Source: Paracoccaceae bacterium (GTDB taxonomy: Bacteria > Pseudomonadota > Alphaproteobacteria > Rhodobacterales > Rhodobacteraceae). Taken from it: 64,000 nucleotides of DNA. Of this stretch, positions 56,114 to 64,000 are shown piece by piece (the stretch's first letter is position 1; each line of letters starts with the position of its first letter). The stretch spans positions 2,650,037 through 2,714,036 of the forward strand of contig OY282431.1 of assembly GCA_958296035.1 (NCBI GenBank). The letters are read 5' to 3'. Position numbers and translations under genes: made by a program. The notes beneath the pieces are model-generated. The model was given only the letters and a program-made list of their open reading frames with translations. It searched no databases and had not been told where the DNA came from.

Positions 56114-57535
56114 ATGCACAAGGCAGATCGCGGTGGAAGCGATGAACTGACCAAGCTACTGCTGCTATCGATCGCGGGCTGCATGGTTGCCACCGCCCTG
56201 TATTCGACGGCCGCGTCGGAACTCCGCCCGTGGCTCGAGTGGGTTGCCTGGGTGCACCTTGTCCCCGTGGCACGGCTAGCAGAAAGTCTCCCTGGTCTGG
56301 CTGCATTGCCATTGATTGGTGATCAATTGTTGGTTCCGGCATTTGTCGCCGAGCGCCTTGCAGCTCAGGCAGAATCATCTGTTCTTGGCCGACAGGAGTG
56401 GAACCTTGTAAAGGCTGCCTCCGGTCGGACGGCTGCCCTGCTCTACATTCTGCCGCTGTCGTTCCTGGCGTATCGCGCTCGAATCCTGAGGCCCGACCTG
56501 CGGTTCCGAACCACCTTTGACCTCGACAATCTGATCCGCGTGCAAACTGAGCATTGGCTAACTGCACGCTTGGCGCGCAGCCAGCCGACTCGCACGAATA
56601 GCCCCGTCACCGTGGAACACGACGATCGCCCCTCCCCTCGCAAGCCCTTCAATGCTGGACTGGGTCTGTTGCTGCCGTCCCGCCAGGAGGCCAAAGCCCC
56701 TGATATCTGCGGGCGCTCGCTGCGGCCCGAGGAGTGGTTGCTAAGTCAGGGGCTGGTGGATGAGAGAGTTCCGGAGCCCACTCGTGAAGAACTCGTCGGT
56801 CAATACGCGGGACATAGTGTTGACGCGATATGCAGCCATCTGACCGTCAATGCCATCGACGAGGTGTTTGAAGAGCAGTTAGGGCCTCCCTGGTCAGGAT
56901 TTGAAACGCTCAAATTCTACGAGAAAGCCTTGGCGGCGGCATTTGCCTGCAACTATGGGTTTCGAACGGAAGACAGCGAACAGATCCTGGATACACTGGC
57001 GACATTCGCCGAATGCCACCTACGCAAGAAGAAGCAGCCTGGTAGCGGCAGCTTCCTCCCTGTTTGCTTCATGCGGCGGGCGGAGACAATATTGGCGTCG
57101 CCACCAGGCCGTGAAATCAAGGCCGTTGCCGACCGACATGCCTGGCAAACAACCGCCTTTCTTGCGATGTTGCGCTGCGCCCGGAAAAATCGGGGCGTCC
57201 TGGCCGCGGCCTCATTCTCGTGGCTGAAATCTGTCGATCGCACGTTATGGTACGCGCTGAACAATGCCGGAAACGCCGCCGTAATGGCAGAGGCTGCAGG
57301 CGTTCACGCCCATTATCGCGCCGAACGGCAGTATGGCTGCGCGCTGTATTGTCCCTGTACATTTCAGGCCTCGAGGGCCCTCCACGAAGGTTACCTGGAT
57401 CAGGTTCCACACCATATCAAGCGTCGCTTCGTTCTGGCGGGTCTGCGCAAGCCTGTTGCTACCGTCCTGGATCAACACCTGGCTGACAGACAGGGCGAGA
57501 GTGTTCAAATACCCAAAGACAGGGGCCACGCCTAG
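56114..57535 (+). CDS. IcmP/DotM-like type IVB secretion protein
   Basis: 473 residues. The N-terminus has a membrane segment (LLLSIAGCMVATALY), a WLEWVAWVHLVPVARL stretch and a second hydrophobic segment (ALLYILPLSFLAYR). Then RPEEWLLSQGLVDER and, near the C-terminus, DRHAWQTTAFLAMLRCARKN, RGVLAAASFSWLKSVDRTLW, YALNNAGNAAVMAEAAGVHA and HYRAE follow the pattern of IcmP/DotM and IncI TrbA. DotM is part of the Dot/Icm coupling complex. The ATG has GGGAGA upstream. It opens a four-gene cassette with pilus genes. No DotL or DotN gene lies in the window. Confidence 0.8.
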   Translation: MHKADRGGSDELTKLLLLSIAGCMVATALYSTAASELRPWLEWVAWVHLVPVARLAESLPGLAALPLIGDQLLVPAFVAERLAAQAESSVLGRQEWNLVKAASGRTAALLYILPLSFLAYRARILRPDLRFRTTFDLDNLIRVQTEHWLTARLARSQPTRTNSPVTVEHDDRPSPRKPFNAGLGLLLPSRQEAKAPDICGRSLRPEEWLLSQGLVDERVPEPTREELVGQYAGHSVDAICSHLTVNAIDEVFEEQLGPPWSGFETLKFYEKALAAAFACNYGFRTEDSEQILDTLATFAECHLRKKKQPGSGSFLPVCFMRRAETILASPPGREIKAVADRHAWQTTAFLAMLRCARKNRGVLAAASFSWLKSVDRTLWYALNNAGNAAVMAEAAGVHAHYRAERQYGCALYCPCTFQASRALHEGYLDQVPHHIKRRFVLAGLRKPVATVLDQHLADRQGESVQIPKDRGHA

Positions 57536-57536
57536 A

Positions 57537-58025
57537 ATGTGGATCTTGTTACCGCTTCTTGTAGGCTGGAATTCGGTCCTGGCAACTGTAGAAAGGCAGT
57601 CTGGCAGGCATGCTCCTGGCCTTGAACTGCACATCGCCTCGCAAGCCATGGCTTTCCACCACGTTCGAACAAGGGCCCTGGCAAACGCCGACCCGTCACT
57701 GCAGGGTCCTATCGGTGTCCCGTCTTCGGTGTTTTCGGCCTCTGTGTCCGGAATCCGGAGTGAAATCCTGGGTCAGGCCGGAAACAAATACCTGCTTACG
57801 GCCAGGAGTCGGGGAAACCTGGCTACGAGCAGATATCGAGCGATGATTCCCATATTGCGTCGGACTGTATCGACAAGTCGCAGCAGACTTCGGACATCCG
57901 GCACTTTCGTCGGTGCCTATTCCAGTATTCAGGGAGGAGGGTCCATGATTGGCGAGACGACGCTCCCTGTATCCGCAACCGGTATCGACGACGGCACCAT
58001 CGTTATCGGAAGCAGGCTCAATTGA
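57537..58025 (+). CDS. PilM-like type IV (IncI thin) pilus protein
   Basis: 162 residues. The N-terminus is hydrophobic (MWILLPLLVGWNSVLA). The segment LHIASQAMAFHHVRTRALAN and the C-terminal ISGIDDGT-type region resemble the PilM protein of IncI thin pili (R64 type), a small inner-membrane or periplasmic assembly protein, not the actin-like PilM. Similarity is modest, so the call depends partly on context: it lies two bases after the IcmP-like gene and overlaps the peptidase gene by four bases. Confidence 0.5.
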   Translation: MWILLPLLVGWNSVLATVERQSGRHAPGLELHIASQAMAFHHVRTRALANADPSLQGPIGVPSSVFSASVSGIRSEILGQAGNKYLLTARSRGNLATSRYRAMIPILRRTVSTSRSRLRTSGTFVGAYSSIQGGGSMIGETTLPVSATGIDDGTIVIGSRLN

Positions 58026-58738
58026 TTCCTTTCTCCGGTCACGCCTTGACAGCGGGGGCCATGGCCATTCCCCTGACACTGTTCCTGGCTCGGCGAGGTC
58101 TGAAGAGACTTCACGCAGACGTCCACATAAGTGACTGGGAGCTTGCAATTGCCGCGACTATCGGTTCGTCGATTGGACTTCTGGCCGTATGTCAATCACC
58201 CAGCGGCAATAGTGTCGGACCGTCAGTCGCAGCTATGACGCCGCTGCTGTGTGCGTTGATGACCGCTGCTGCCAAAGTCGACTACTGTTCAGCTTGGGCG
58301 CCTGTCGAACTAATGATTCCAGCTTGCCTGCTTGGCGGAATGGTCGGTCTGTGGGATTCAGATGCACCTGCAACCAGCGTGTGCATTGGATTGGGAAGTG
58401 GACTTCTGTTGTACCTGATCGCCCGACTTGCCTGGGTCGCGCAATCCTGGGCAAGAACCTTGATCCTTCCACCTGCTGACACGATTGCTCTCCTGTTTCC
58501 GATCCTGCTGTTCGGCGGCTCGATCGCAACCGTATTGTCCTATGTGGCCTTGACCTGCCTCTTGGTGCTCATAAGGATCGCAGGAACGATGCACATTCTT
58601 TCAGGCAGCACCCGGGCTCTTGAATCGGCTGGGATTGGGATGGCGGGAACGAAGGGACGTCCGATCACGCTTGTTGCAATTGTCTTTCCCCTCCTGGTGA
58701 CCGGGTTGCTTGTTCAGCGACAGGTGCAGCTTGGGTAA
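58022..58738 (+). CDS. A24-like prepilin peptidase
   Basis: 238 residues with about seven hydrophobic segments and no N-methylating domain, as in the short prepilin peptidases (PilU of IncI). The first catalytic aspartate is likely in TAAAKVDYCSAWAPVELMIP. The second site, usually GxGD, reads LPPADTIALLFPILLFG, keeping the aspartate but not the glycines. It overlaps both neighbours by four to eight bases and precedes a prepilin-like gene it could process. Loss of the GxGD glycines may mean altered or lost activity. Confidence 0.5.
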   Translation: MIPFSGHALTAGAMAIPLTLFLARRGLKRLHADVHISDWELAIAATIGSSIGLLAVCQSPSGNSVGPSVAAMTPLLCALMTAAAKVDYCSAWAPVELMIPACLLGGMVGLWDSDAPATSVCIGLGSGLLLYLIARLAWVAQSWARTLILPPADTIALLFPILLFGGSIATVLSYVALTCLLVLIRIAGTMHILSGSTRALESAGIGMAGTKGRPITLVAIVFPLLVTGLLVQRQVQLG

Positions 58739-60275
58739 GCCCGCCCTGCCGATCTTCACACTGAAAGGCTCGGCCTGTGACCTCAAGGAAAGAGGGATAA
58801 CCCTGCTTGAGGCCGCACTTTTCCTGGCAATGCTGGGGACCGCACTGGGAATATTGAACCTGTTGGTTCAGGAGGAATTTGAACGCCGTCGGTGGACGGC
58901 AATGGGACAAGATCTCCGCTTTATGACTCAATCCGTGCAACGGTTTGTGGATGTCAGTTACGACTCCATTCGGGATGACCTGGTCACAGCTGGCGCCAAT
59001 CCCTTGATCGCCTCGATTTCGATGGATGTCGTTGCCATGGCAGGACTGATCCCTGCATCCGTTATTGATGGCACAATTCACGCCAATCCCTTCAACCAGA
59101 ACTATCATCTTCTGGTAAGAGGCGTGATGCGCCGGGACACCGCAAATCCCCAGGCTACCGTGATATCGAGTGTTGCTGATGCCGATGCTGATGGCAACAT
59201 TGACGACCATCTGGTCGACGGGAATCCTGCCAATGGTGAACTCGATATCGAAGCTATCCTCATAACTGTCGGTGGCCGCGCCGTTGAACCTCAGCACGGC
59301 AATCTGGCTGTTGCCGAAGCAGCACTGTTTTCTACTGGCTATCAGCACGAGAATGACCTTGCGCAAGGATCCTTTGGTGTGTGGCGAATGGACACCAGCC
59401 CCTACAGGAACCTGACGCACGCACCTCAGGACAAGCATTTCGTTTCTCTGATTGCCCTGTCTGGCTACGGTGTTCTGGGCCACCCGGCACAACATACCGA
59501 GCCTTCAATGGCTGCCGGGACAGGACTCTTTCTTGAGCGATGTCCCTCGGCAGCAGATGAGATTCAGGCGAAATGTGAAGCGGACAACAAGATGTATACC
59601 GATGTTGCATTTGTTAACCATGACAGCGATGACGATGGTACGCTGGACTACCTGAGTGTTGTAAGCGGCCTGAATCGCCTCGCCATGGCAGCACCAGTCG
59701 ACAGCGACGGTGATGGAACCCCTGATTCACTCTCGGCTATTTCAGGCGTGACCGAGATTGCCTGTGGTTCAGATCTGACCGGAAACCAGGTCCTTGGCAC
59801 ATTGCTTGTAACCTGCGCTGACGTGAGATTGAGCAATGATCTCGCGATTGGCGGAAGCCTTGATGTAGACGGATCGGTATCGGTCGAAGGTAGCACGGTC
59901 ATCGACGATACGCTGCAGGCCACGCTCGCCGTAACAGCCGAGCGATTTCGAGCCACAGCAATCAATGGCCAGGATCTGACCAAGGGTGTGTTCTTCGCTG
60001 ACCTGGTTGCCATGGAACCGGTGCCCACCATAACCAAGCCGATTTGCAAGGACGCCGGCAGCGATCCCCGGATATATGTAACGCCATCGTCCTTTCTGAG
60101 CCCTGATGGCGTGCCGACAATCGGCGTCAGAGCCTACGCCACAAGCGGCTCCGGTTCATGGACCGTACACATGGAAGCTGCCATCGACGTCGACCACAAT
60201 TCGGACGGAATGGCAGACATAATCGCACTGTCCAGCGACAAGGACTATGCCCTGGTGCTCACGCGGTGCAGTTAG
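58731..60275 (+). CDS. PilV-like large prepilin / pilus tip protein
   Basis: About 514 residues. The N-terminus has a charged leader and KERG|ITLLEAALFLAMLGTA: a class IV prepilin cleavage site with glutamate at +5 and a hydrophobic helix. A PilV/shufflon-like N-terminal domain follows (TAGANPLIASISMDVVAMAG, NPFNQNYHLLVRGV). The later part is unusual: DADADGNIDD, DSDDDGTLDYLSVVSGL, DSDGDGTPDSLSAISGV and DHNSDGMADI are calcium-loop-like repeats. A beta-rich C-terminal domain with several cysteines ends it. The start (TTG 58731 or the in-frame TTG at 58710) is uncertain. No recombinase or shufflon repeats are seen. Confidence 0.72.
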   Translation: MGKPALPIFTLKGSACDLKERGITLLEAALFLAMLGTALGILNLLVQEEFERRRWTAMGQDLRFMTQSVQRFVDVSYDSIRDDLVTAGANPLIASISMDVVAMAGLIPASVIDGTIHANPFNQNYHLLVRGVMRRDTANPQATVISSVADADADGNIDDHLVDGNPANGELDIEAILITVGGRAVEPQHGNLAVAEAALFSTGYQHENDLAQGSFGVWRMDTSPYRNLTHAPQDKHFVSLIALSGYGVLGHPAQHTEPSMAAGTGLFLERCPSAADEIQAKCEADNKMYTDVAFVNHDSDDDGTLDYLSVVSGLNRLAMAAPVDSDGDGTPDSLSAISGVTEIACGSDLTGNQVLGTLLVTCADVRLSNDLAIGGSLDVDGSVSVEGSTVIDDTLQATLAVTAERFRATAINGQDLTKGVFFADLVAMEPVPTITKPICKDAGSDPRIYVTPSSFLSPDGVPTIGVRAYATSGSGSWTVHMEAAIDVDHNSDGMADIIALSSDKDYALVLTRCS

Positions 60276-60294
60276 GCGGTGTTGCCCGCCACGT

Positions 60295-61461
60295 TCAATT
60301 CTGAACGGCGTCGTTGAGAAGTTCACTCCGGCTTGCCCTGAAGCCCGAGTCGATCCAGCGCCTTTGCATGTCTTTCAATGCCAACCCGATTCTTCTGCCG
60401 TGATAGTCGGCATCAAGGTCACTGGCCCTGACAGGAAACTCTTGCTGTTCCGCCCACTCGCAACGAGCAACAAGGTCCAGGGGCAGATCCAGGCCGGTGG
60501 ATGCAGCCCGCAACAATCCGACGGACAGGGCAAGGTGAGCATCATTGCGAAAGGCAATCTCCTCGACAGTTGAAGCGGATTTCCATGCGTCATCAATACG
60601 GCGGAGAGTCTGGGCTTCGGCTCGTCTTAACTGCAGACGCGCACCCACCCGAGAACCTCCGAGCAGCGCGATGCGCCGGACCAGATCGGGCTTGATGCCG
60701 TTATCCATTTCCAGGGCATCAAGCCGAGGTAAGTGGCTTGGGTCAGCACCGGGAAGTACGACGTCCAGAACACCCGCCCTGGCCATGACGTCCATGATCC
60801 TGCTTGCCTGTGGAGCCGTCAGGATATGCTGAAGCTCGTTTCTGATTCTGTAGTCGGACAGTCGATGCAACCCGCTGCGATCACAGTTTCTGACCGCGAC
60901 CAGTCCCCTTTTCTCAATTTCAAACCGGGAGGGGCAGAGGATAGCTGCCAGGCGAAACAGCCGGATTGCTCTCAGGTAATCCTCCCTGATCCGCCGGTCA
61001 GGATTGCCAATGAACCTCAAGACACGATGATGCAGGTCCGGAACTCCGCCGACCGGGTCGATTAAGGTTCCGTTACGGCCAGCATAAATCGCGTTGATTG
61101 TAAAATCTCGTCGGCGGGCGTCGGAATTCAGTGTCGTGCCAAATTCTACCTCGGGCCAACGTCCATCCGTCGAAATCTCTTTTCTGAAGGTTGTAACTGA
61201 AAGGTTGTCTCCACCGATACGGAATTCGATGGTACCAAACCACGCTCCAGCTGTCGAAGTTACAAGGTTTGCTGAATCGGCAAGTTCAATTGTCTCCTTG
61301 GGCGTGGCATCGGTCGCCAGATCAACATCCCGAAATGGCAGGCCGAGCATTGTGTCGCGAATGCACCCGCCGACAACGTAAAGCTGAAAACCGCAGCTGG
61401 CAAAAAGCTCGAACAAACGGGTCACGCTCGGTCGCTGCAACACATTGACATCAACCTTCAT
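60295..61461 (-). CDS. cca: CCA tRNA nucleotidyltransferase
   Basis: About 388 residues of the class II poly(A) polymerase/CCA family, which adds or repairs the 3' CCA end of tRNA. LYVVGGCIRDTMLGLPFRDVDLATD carries the catalytic GG and DxD, followed by TVTTFR-like LSVTTFRKEI, RRRDFTINAIYA, DPVGGVPDLHHRVLRFIGNP and EDYLRAIRLFRLAAI. The ATG at 61461 begins MKVDVNVLQRPSVTRLFELF; an in-frame TTG lies 13 codons upstream (61500). It converges with the PilV-like gene with 19 bases between stops. Confidence 0.93.
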   Translation of the reverse strand: MKVDVNVLQRPSVTRLFELFASCGFQLYVVGGCIRDTMLGLPFRDVDLATDATPKETIELADSANLVTSTAGAWFGTIEFRIGGDNLSVTTFRKEISTDGRWPEVEFGTTLNSDARRRDFTINAIYAGRNGTLIDPVGGVPDLHHRVLRFIGNPDRRIREDYLRAIRLFRLAAILCPSRFEIEKRGLVAVRNCDRSGLHRLSDYRIRNELQHILTAPQASRIMDVMARAGVLDVVLPGADPSHLPRLDALEMDNGIKPDLVRRIALLGGSRVGARLQLRRAEAQTLRRIDDAWKSASTVEEIAFRNDAHLALSVGLLRAASTGLDLPLDLVARCEWAEQQEFPVRASDLDADYHGRRIGLALKDMQRRWIDSGFRASRSELLNDAVQN

Positions 61462-62173
61462 CGAACAGTCTTCAGGTGCCAATTCGTACGCCTGCGCCAA
61501 ACCGGGGGACTATTGGAAAGCTGACCGGTTATACGACAACATGTGTCTCCAGCGATCGCTGACTTGCGACCAGACGGACCGGTGGATTTCACACTTTCGT
61601 TGTCCATTGACCTGGACACGTAATTGCAACGTCACGATTCCTTCCGAATTCCGCAATGAAGAAATTCTCCCCCGCCCTCAACTCTTGCAGCACACTGTCA
61701 CCCGACTTGATCCCGAGGCCACCCCAGCAATTCCATCTCGTGGGCGGGACAGGCTGATCTTTCGAATTGAGAGCTAGAATTCCGGCCCGGTTCCGCCTGC
61801 CAGGCCGTCCGTCAGGTGCAGTATCGCGCCGAAAGTCTACCCAAACTGTCAATTGTGTTGCAACCGGCTTGCCAGGTCGCGCGAACAGTCGAAGAAATTG
61901 ACAGGTGTTCGCGAGCCCTCTCTTGCGATGTTGTGCCGACCAGAAACGCAACTACAGGCCATTGTGGCAACGCTCTATCCACATGGCAAGGCCTTGTTGC
62001 CAGAACAGGTGCAATATCTGTGCCCTGTTTCACGCAAAACCACTACAGATGGTTGGTATTTCCAGAATTGCCGTTTCCTACTTTACCGATTCAATATTTT
62101 GTACAATACTATCGGCGGTTGTTCAGTTGAAAAGGCTTCGCATAGGGTTAACAAGCCCGTCGAGCTGATCCCG
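61462..62173. other. Divergent intergenic region between cca and smc
   Basis: About 710 bases. In many alphaproteobacteria DUF721 and DsbA-like genes lie here before smc; none can be recognised, so they may have been lost. AT-rich sequence near 62080-62110 could carry the smc promoter. Confidence 0.4.
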
Positions 62174-64000
62174 TTGCTGTTGAAAACAATAAATCTAATC
62201 GGCTTCAAGGGATTCGCGGAGCCGACTGAACTGAGCATTGAAGGCGGCCTGAGTGGAATAATCGGGCCCAATGGCTGTGGCAAGTCAAATCTTGTTGAGG
62301 CCATTGGTTGGGTCATGGGAGAACATCGCCCCCGGGCAGTGAGGGGCAACTCCATGACCGACGTCATCTTTGCTGGCGTGGCGACTCGCCCGGCGCAGAG
62401 CTACGCAGAAGTCAGTCTGGAAATTCAGTTGCCGGCGCGTCATTCGGCAAATGGTCGGATGGCAGGGCGCGACCTCCAGGTCACGCGTCGTGTTGACCAC
62501 TCGCTGGGCTCTGTGTTTCGCATCAATGGCAAGGTTGTCCGCCGCAAGGACGTGCAGCTTCTTTTTGCCGACGGGGGGCAGGGTTCAAGATTCTCTGCCT
62601 ATGTTCGCCAGGGCAATGTCGGGGACATTGTCAATGCCCGCCCCCGGGACCGGTCGGTCTTGCTGGAAGAAGCCGCTGGCGTCGGCGGGCTGTTTCTTCG
62701 TAGGCATGACGCTGAACGCAAACTGGATGCGACATCGGCCAATTTGGAACGCGTTGAGCATGGCATTACCCAGCTCCAGAACCAGTGCAAATCCCTCAGG
62801 CGTCAAGCCAACCTTGCGCGGCAGTTCAGGACCGTTGCCTCGGAGTTGCGCAACCTCGAACGGCAACTGGCATTCGCAGCATGGAACCAGGCAGTGGCTG
62901 CGAGTGACCAGGCATCAAATGACTATCAACGAGGTCGGGTTGACCTGAAGGAGGCTCGCCAGCGAGCAGCCCTGGCGACCCGGAAGAGGCAGGAATGTGG
63001 CCGAGTGCTGGAACCGCTCAGGATTCTGGTGTCCGATCTCAAGGCCACGCAACTGCGGTTGGAGTCGGAGCGGCAGCGGGCCGAAGATCAGGTCGGTTCC
63101 GTCCGCAATCGATTATTCAACCTGACTGCGCAAATCATTCAGATTGATGGAGATATTTGCCGCGAACGGGAACTTGAGCAGGACGCTGAATGCCGTTGTG
63201 CAGAACTACAGATCCAGATTCGTGAATGGCAGAGCCAGAATACACAACATGATGCCGAGGTTGAACGGGCGACAAAGCAAGTCGCGGCATCCGCAACCAG
63301 GTTGAAGGATGCCGACCGCGAACTCGAACACGTTTCAGAGAAGTATGCGCGCTTCGCATCGAACCGGGAATTTGTTGAGCAAACACTGAAACGCGCTCGT
63401 CAGGAGATTGACTTGTGCGAGCGCCTCGAGGTCGAAACACTCAAGTCTATTGAGACTCTTCAGCGCCAGCGCAATTCCGTCTCGGACGACCGGGCGCTGC
63501 TTGAAGCGAACCAGAAACAGGCCGCGACGGCAGTTGCGGCCGCTGAAGATTGGGTGCAGTCCGAGCAGGAGCATTATCGCAAGTTGCAGGATGCGGCTGC
63601 CCGCGCCAACGCCAATCGCATTGCAGAAAATACCAAACTGCGCTCGATCGACGAGGAGTTGCGCAGTCTTGACAAGCTTCTCTTCAGTACCGGCAATGAC
63701 CAGGTACGGCACTGGGACCGACTGCAAGTAGATCAGGGGTACGAGGCCGCGGTCGGTTCAGCCCTTGGCGATGATCTGTTTTTCAACGTTGCCTCGCAGC
63801 AGAACATATCAGGCTGGCGTTCGCTTCCCGCACTCTCGAAGCCCACAATGCCATCTGATCAGATCGAGCCTATTGTCACTTACGTAACTGCACCGCAGCA
63901 CCTTCGGCGCAGACTCGCGCAGGTTTGGCTTGCCGACGAAACCACTGCCCGGCAACTTCAGACAGCTCTTCAGCCAGGCCAGCGCATAGTAACAATACAA
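62174..64000 (+). CDS. smc: Chromosome segregation protein SMC, N-terminal part (window edge)
   Basis: The frame is open to the window end, so only about 609 codons are seen. Walker A is GIIGPNGCGKSNLVEAIGWV with the typical GFKGFAEPTEL opening and MGEHRP. AYVRQGNVGDIVNARPRDRS and LLEEAAGVGGL follow, then a long coiled coil (about 180-500), and the hinge begins near DRLQVDQGYEAAVGSALGDD. No ATG fits, so a TTG at 62174 or 62180 is the likely start. SMC forms a condensin with ScpA and ScpB. Confidence 0.93.
   Translation, partial: MLLKTINLIGFKGFAEPTELSIEGGLSGIIGPNGCGKSNLVEAIGWVMGEHRPRAVRGNSMTDVIFAGVATRPAQSYAEVSLEIQLPARHSANGRMAGRDLQVTRRVDHSLGSVFRINGKVVRRKDVQLLFADGGQGSRFSAYVRQGNVGDIVNARPRDRSVLLEEAAGVGGLFLRRHDAERKLDATSANLERVEHGITQLQNQCKSLRRQANLARQFRTVASELRNLERQLAFAAWNQAVAASDQASNDYQRGRVDLKEARQRAALATRKRQECGRVLEPLRILVSDLKATQLRLESERQRAEDQVGSVRNRLFNLTAQIIQIDGDICRERELEQDAECRCAELQIQIREWQSQNTQHDAEVERATKQVAASATRLKDADRELEHVSEKYARFASNREFVEQTLKRARQEIDLCERLEVETLKSIETLQRQRNSVSDDRALLEANQKQAATAVAAAEDWVQSEQEHYRKLQDAAARANANRIAENTKLRSIDEELRSLDKLLFSTGNDQVRHWDRLQVDQGYEAAVGSALGDDLFFNVASQQNISGWRSLPALSKPTMPSDQIEPIVTYVTAPQHLRRRLAQVWLADETTARQLQTALQPGQRIVTIQ

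Noticed and set aside
58731-60275. Shufflon (invertible C-terminal segments) at the PilV-like gene
   Set aside because: No repeated inversion sites, alternative C-terminal cassettes or recombinase gene follow; cca begins 19 bases after the stop.
1-64000. tRNA, rRNA or CRISPR elements
   Set aside because: I scanned the spacers for T-loop-like GTTCRA sequences and for regularly spaced direct repeats and found none that fold or repeat as needed; a covariance-model search would be decisive.

Overview
The window looks like a chromosome segment of a marine or host-associated alphaproteobacterium. The housekeeping proteins (dapE/dapD, argG, greA, polA, cca, smc, DUF3572, DUF1285) have an alphaproteobacterial look, and many starts are GTG or TTG. 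Coding density is modest by eye, roughly three quarters. Spacers are long and several genes are visibly decayed (a polyamine-type binding protein, an adenine deaminase, a helix-turn-helix gene, an IS1380-like transposase piece). This suggests ongoing gene loss, as in a symbiont or a recent niche change. No rRNA, tRNA or CRISPR array was found.

Layout. 0-10.3 kb: lysine biosynthesis (dapE, dapD), a murein endopeptidase, a UMF1-type MFS protein, yggT, msrA, a DnaQ-like exonuclease, and a creatininase-family hydrolase beside a divergent polar amino acid ABC transporter. 10.4-13.2 kb: argG and an MDR oxidoreductase. 13.2-20.6 kb: an accessory, decaying stretch that also holds an intact MerR-like regulator/VWA protein pair with a near-ideal palindrome just upstream.

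20.6-29.2 kb: the metabolic centrepiece. The DMSP lyase gene dddP lies back to back with a DUF3445 haem-dependent N-demethylase (DmmA-like), a DUF1989-GcvT fusion recognised as trimethylamine N-oxide demethylase (tdm), and a three-gene betaine/TMAO-type ABC importer (tmoW, tmoV, tmoX). The theme continues with an MttB-family methyltransferase at 33-34.6 kb, an fdhD-mobA-mobB-moeA operon (molybdenum cofactor and formate dehydrogenase maturation) at 36-39.4 kb, and trimethylamine monooxygenase (tmm) at 41.2-42.6 kb. Together they predict TMA -> TMAO -> DMA -> MMA with formaldehyde passed to tetrahydrofolate, plus DMSP cleavage: a catabolic set for methylated osmolytes.

43.7-48.9 kb: a five-gene HAAT-type (branched-chain amino acid/amide) ABC operon with an unknown sixth gene. 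48.9-55.9 kb: a PfkB kinase, HIT protein, CHCC zinc finger, polA, DUF1285 and a D-threonine aldolase-like enzyme. 56.1-60.3 kb: an unexpected chromosomal IncI/Dot-Icm-like cassette: an IcmP/DotM homologue, a PilM-like protein, an A24-like prepilin peptidase with an unusual active site, and a PilV-like large pilin carrying calcium-loop-like repeats. 60.3-64 kb: cca and the 5' part of smc, which runs off the end.
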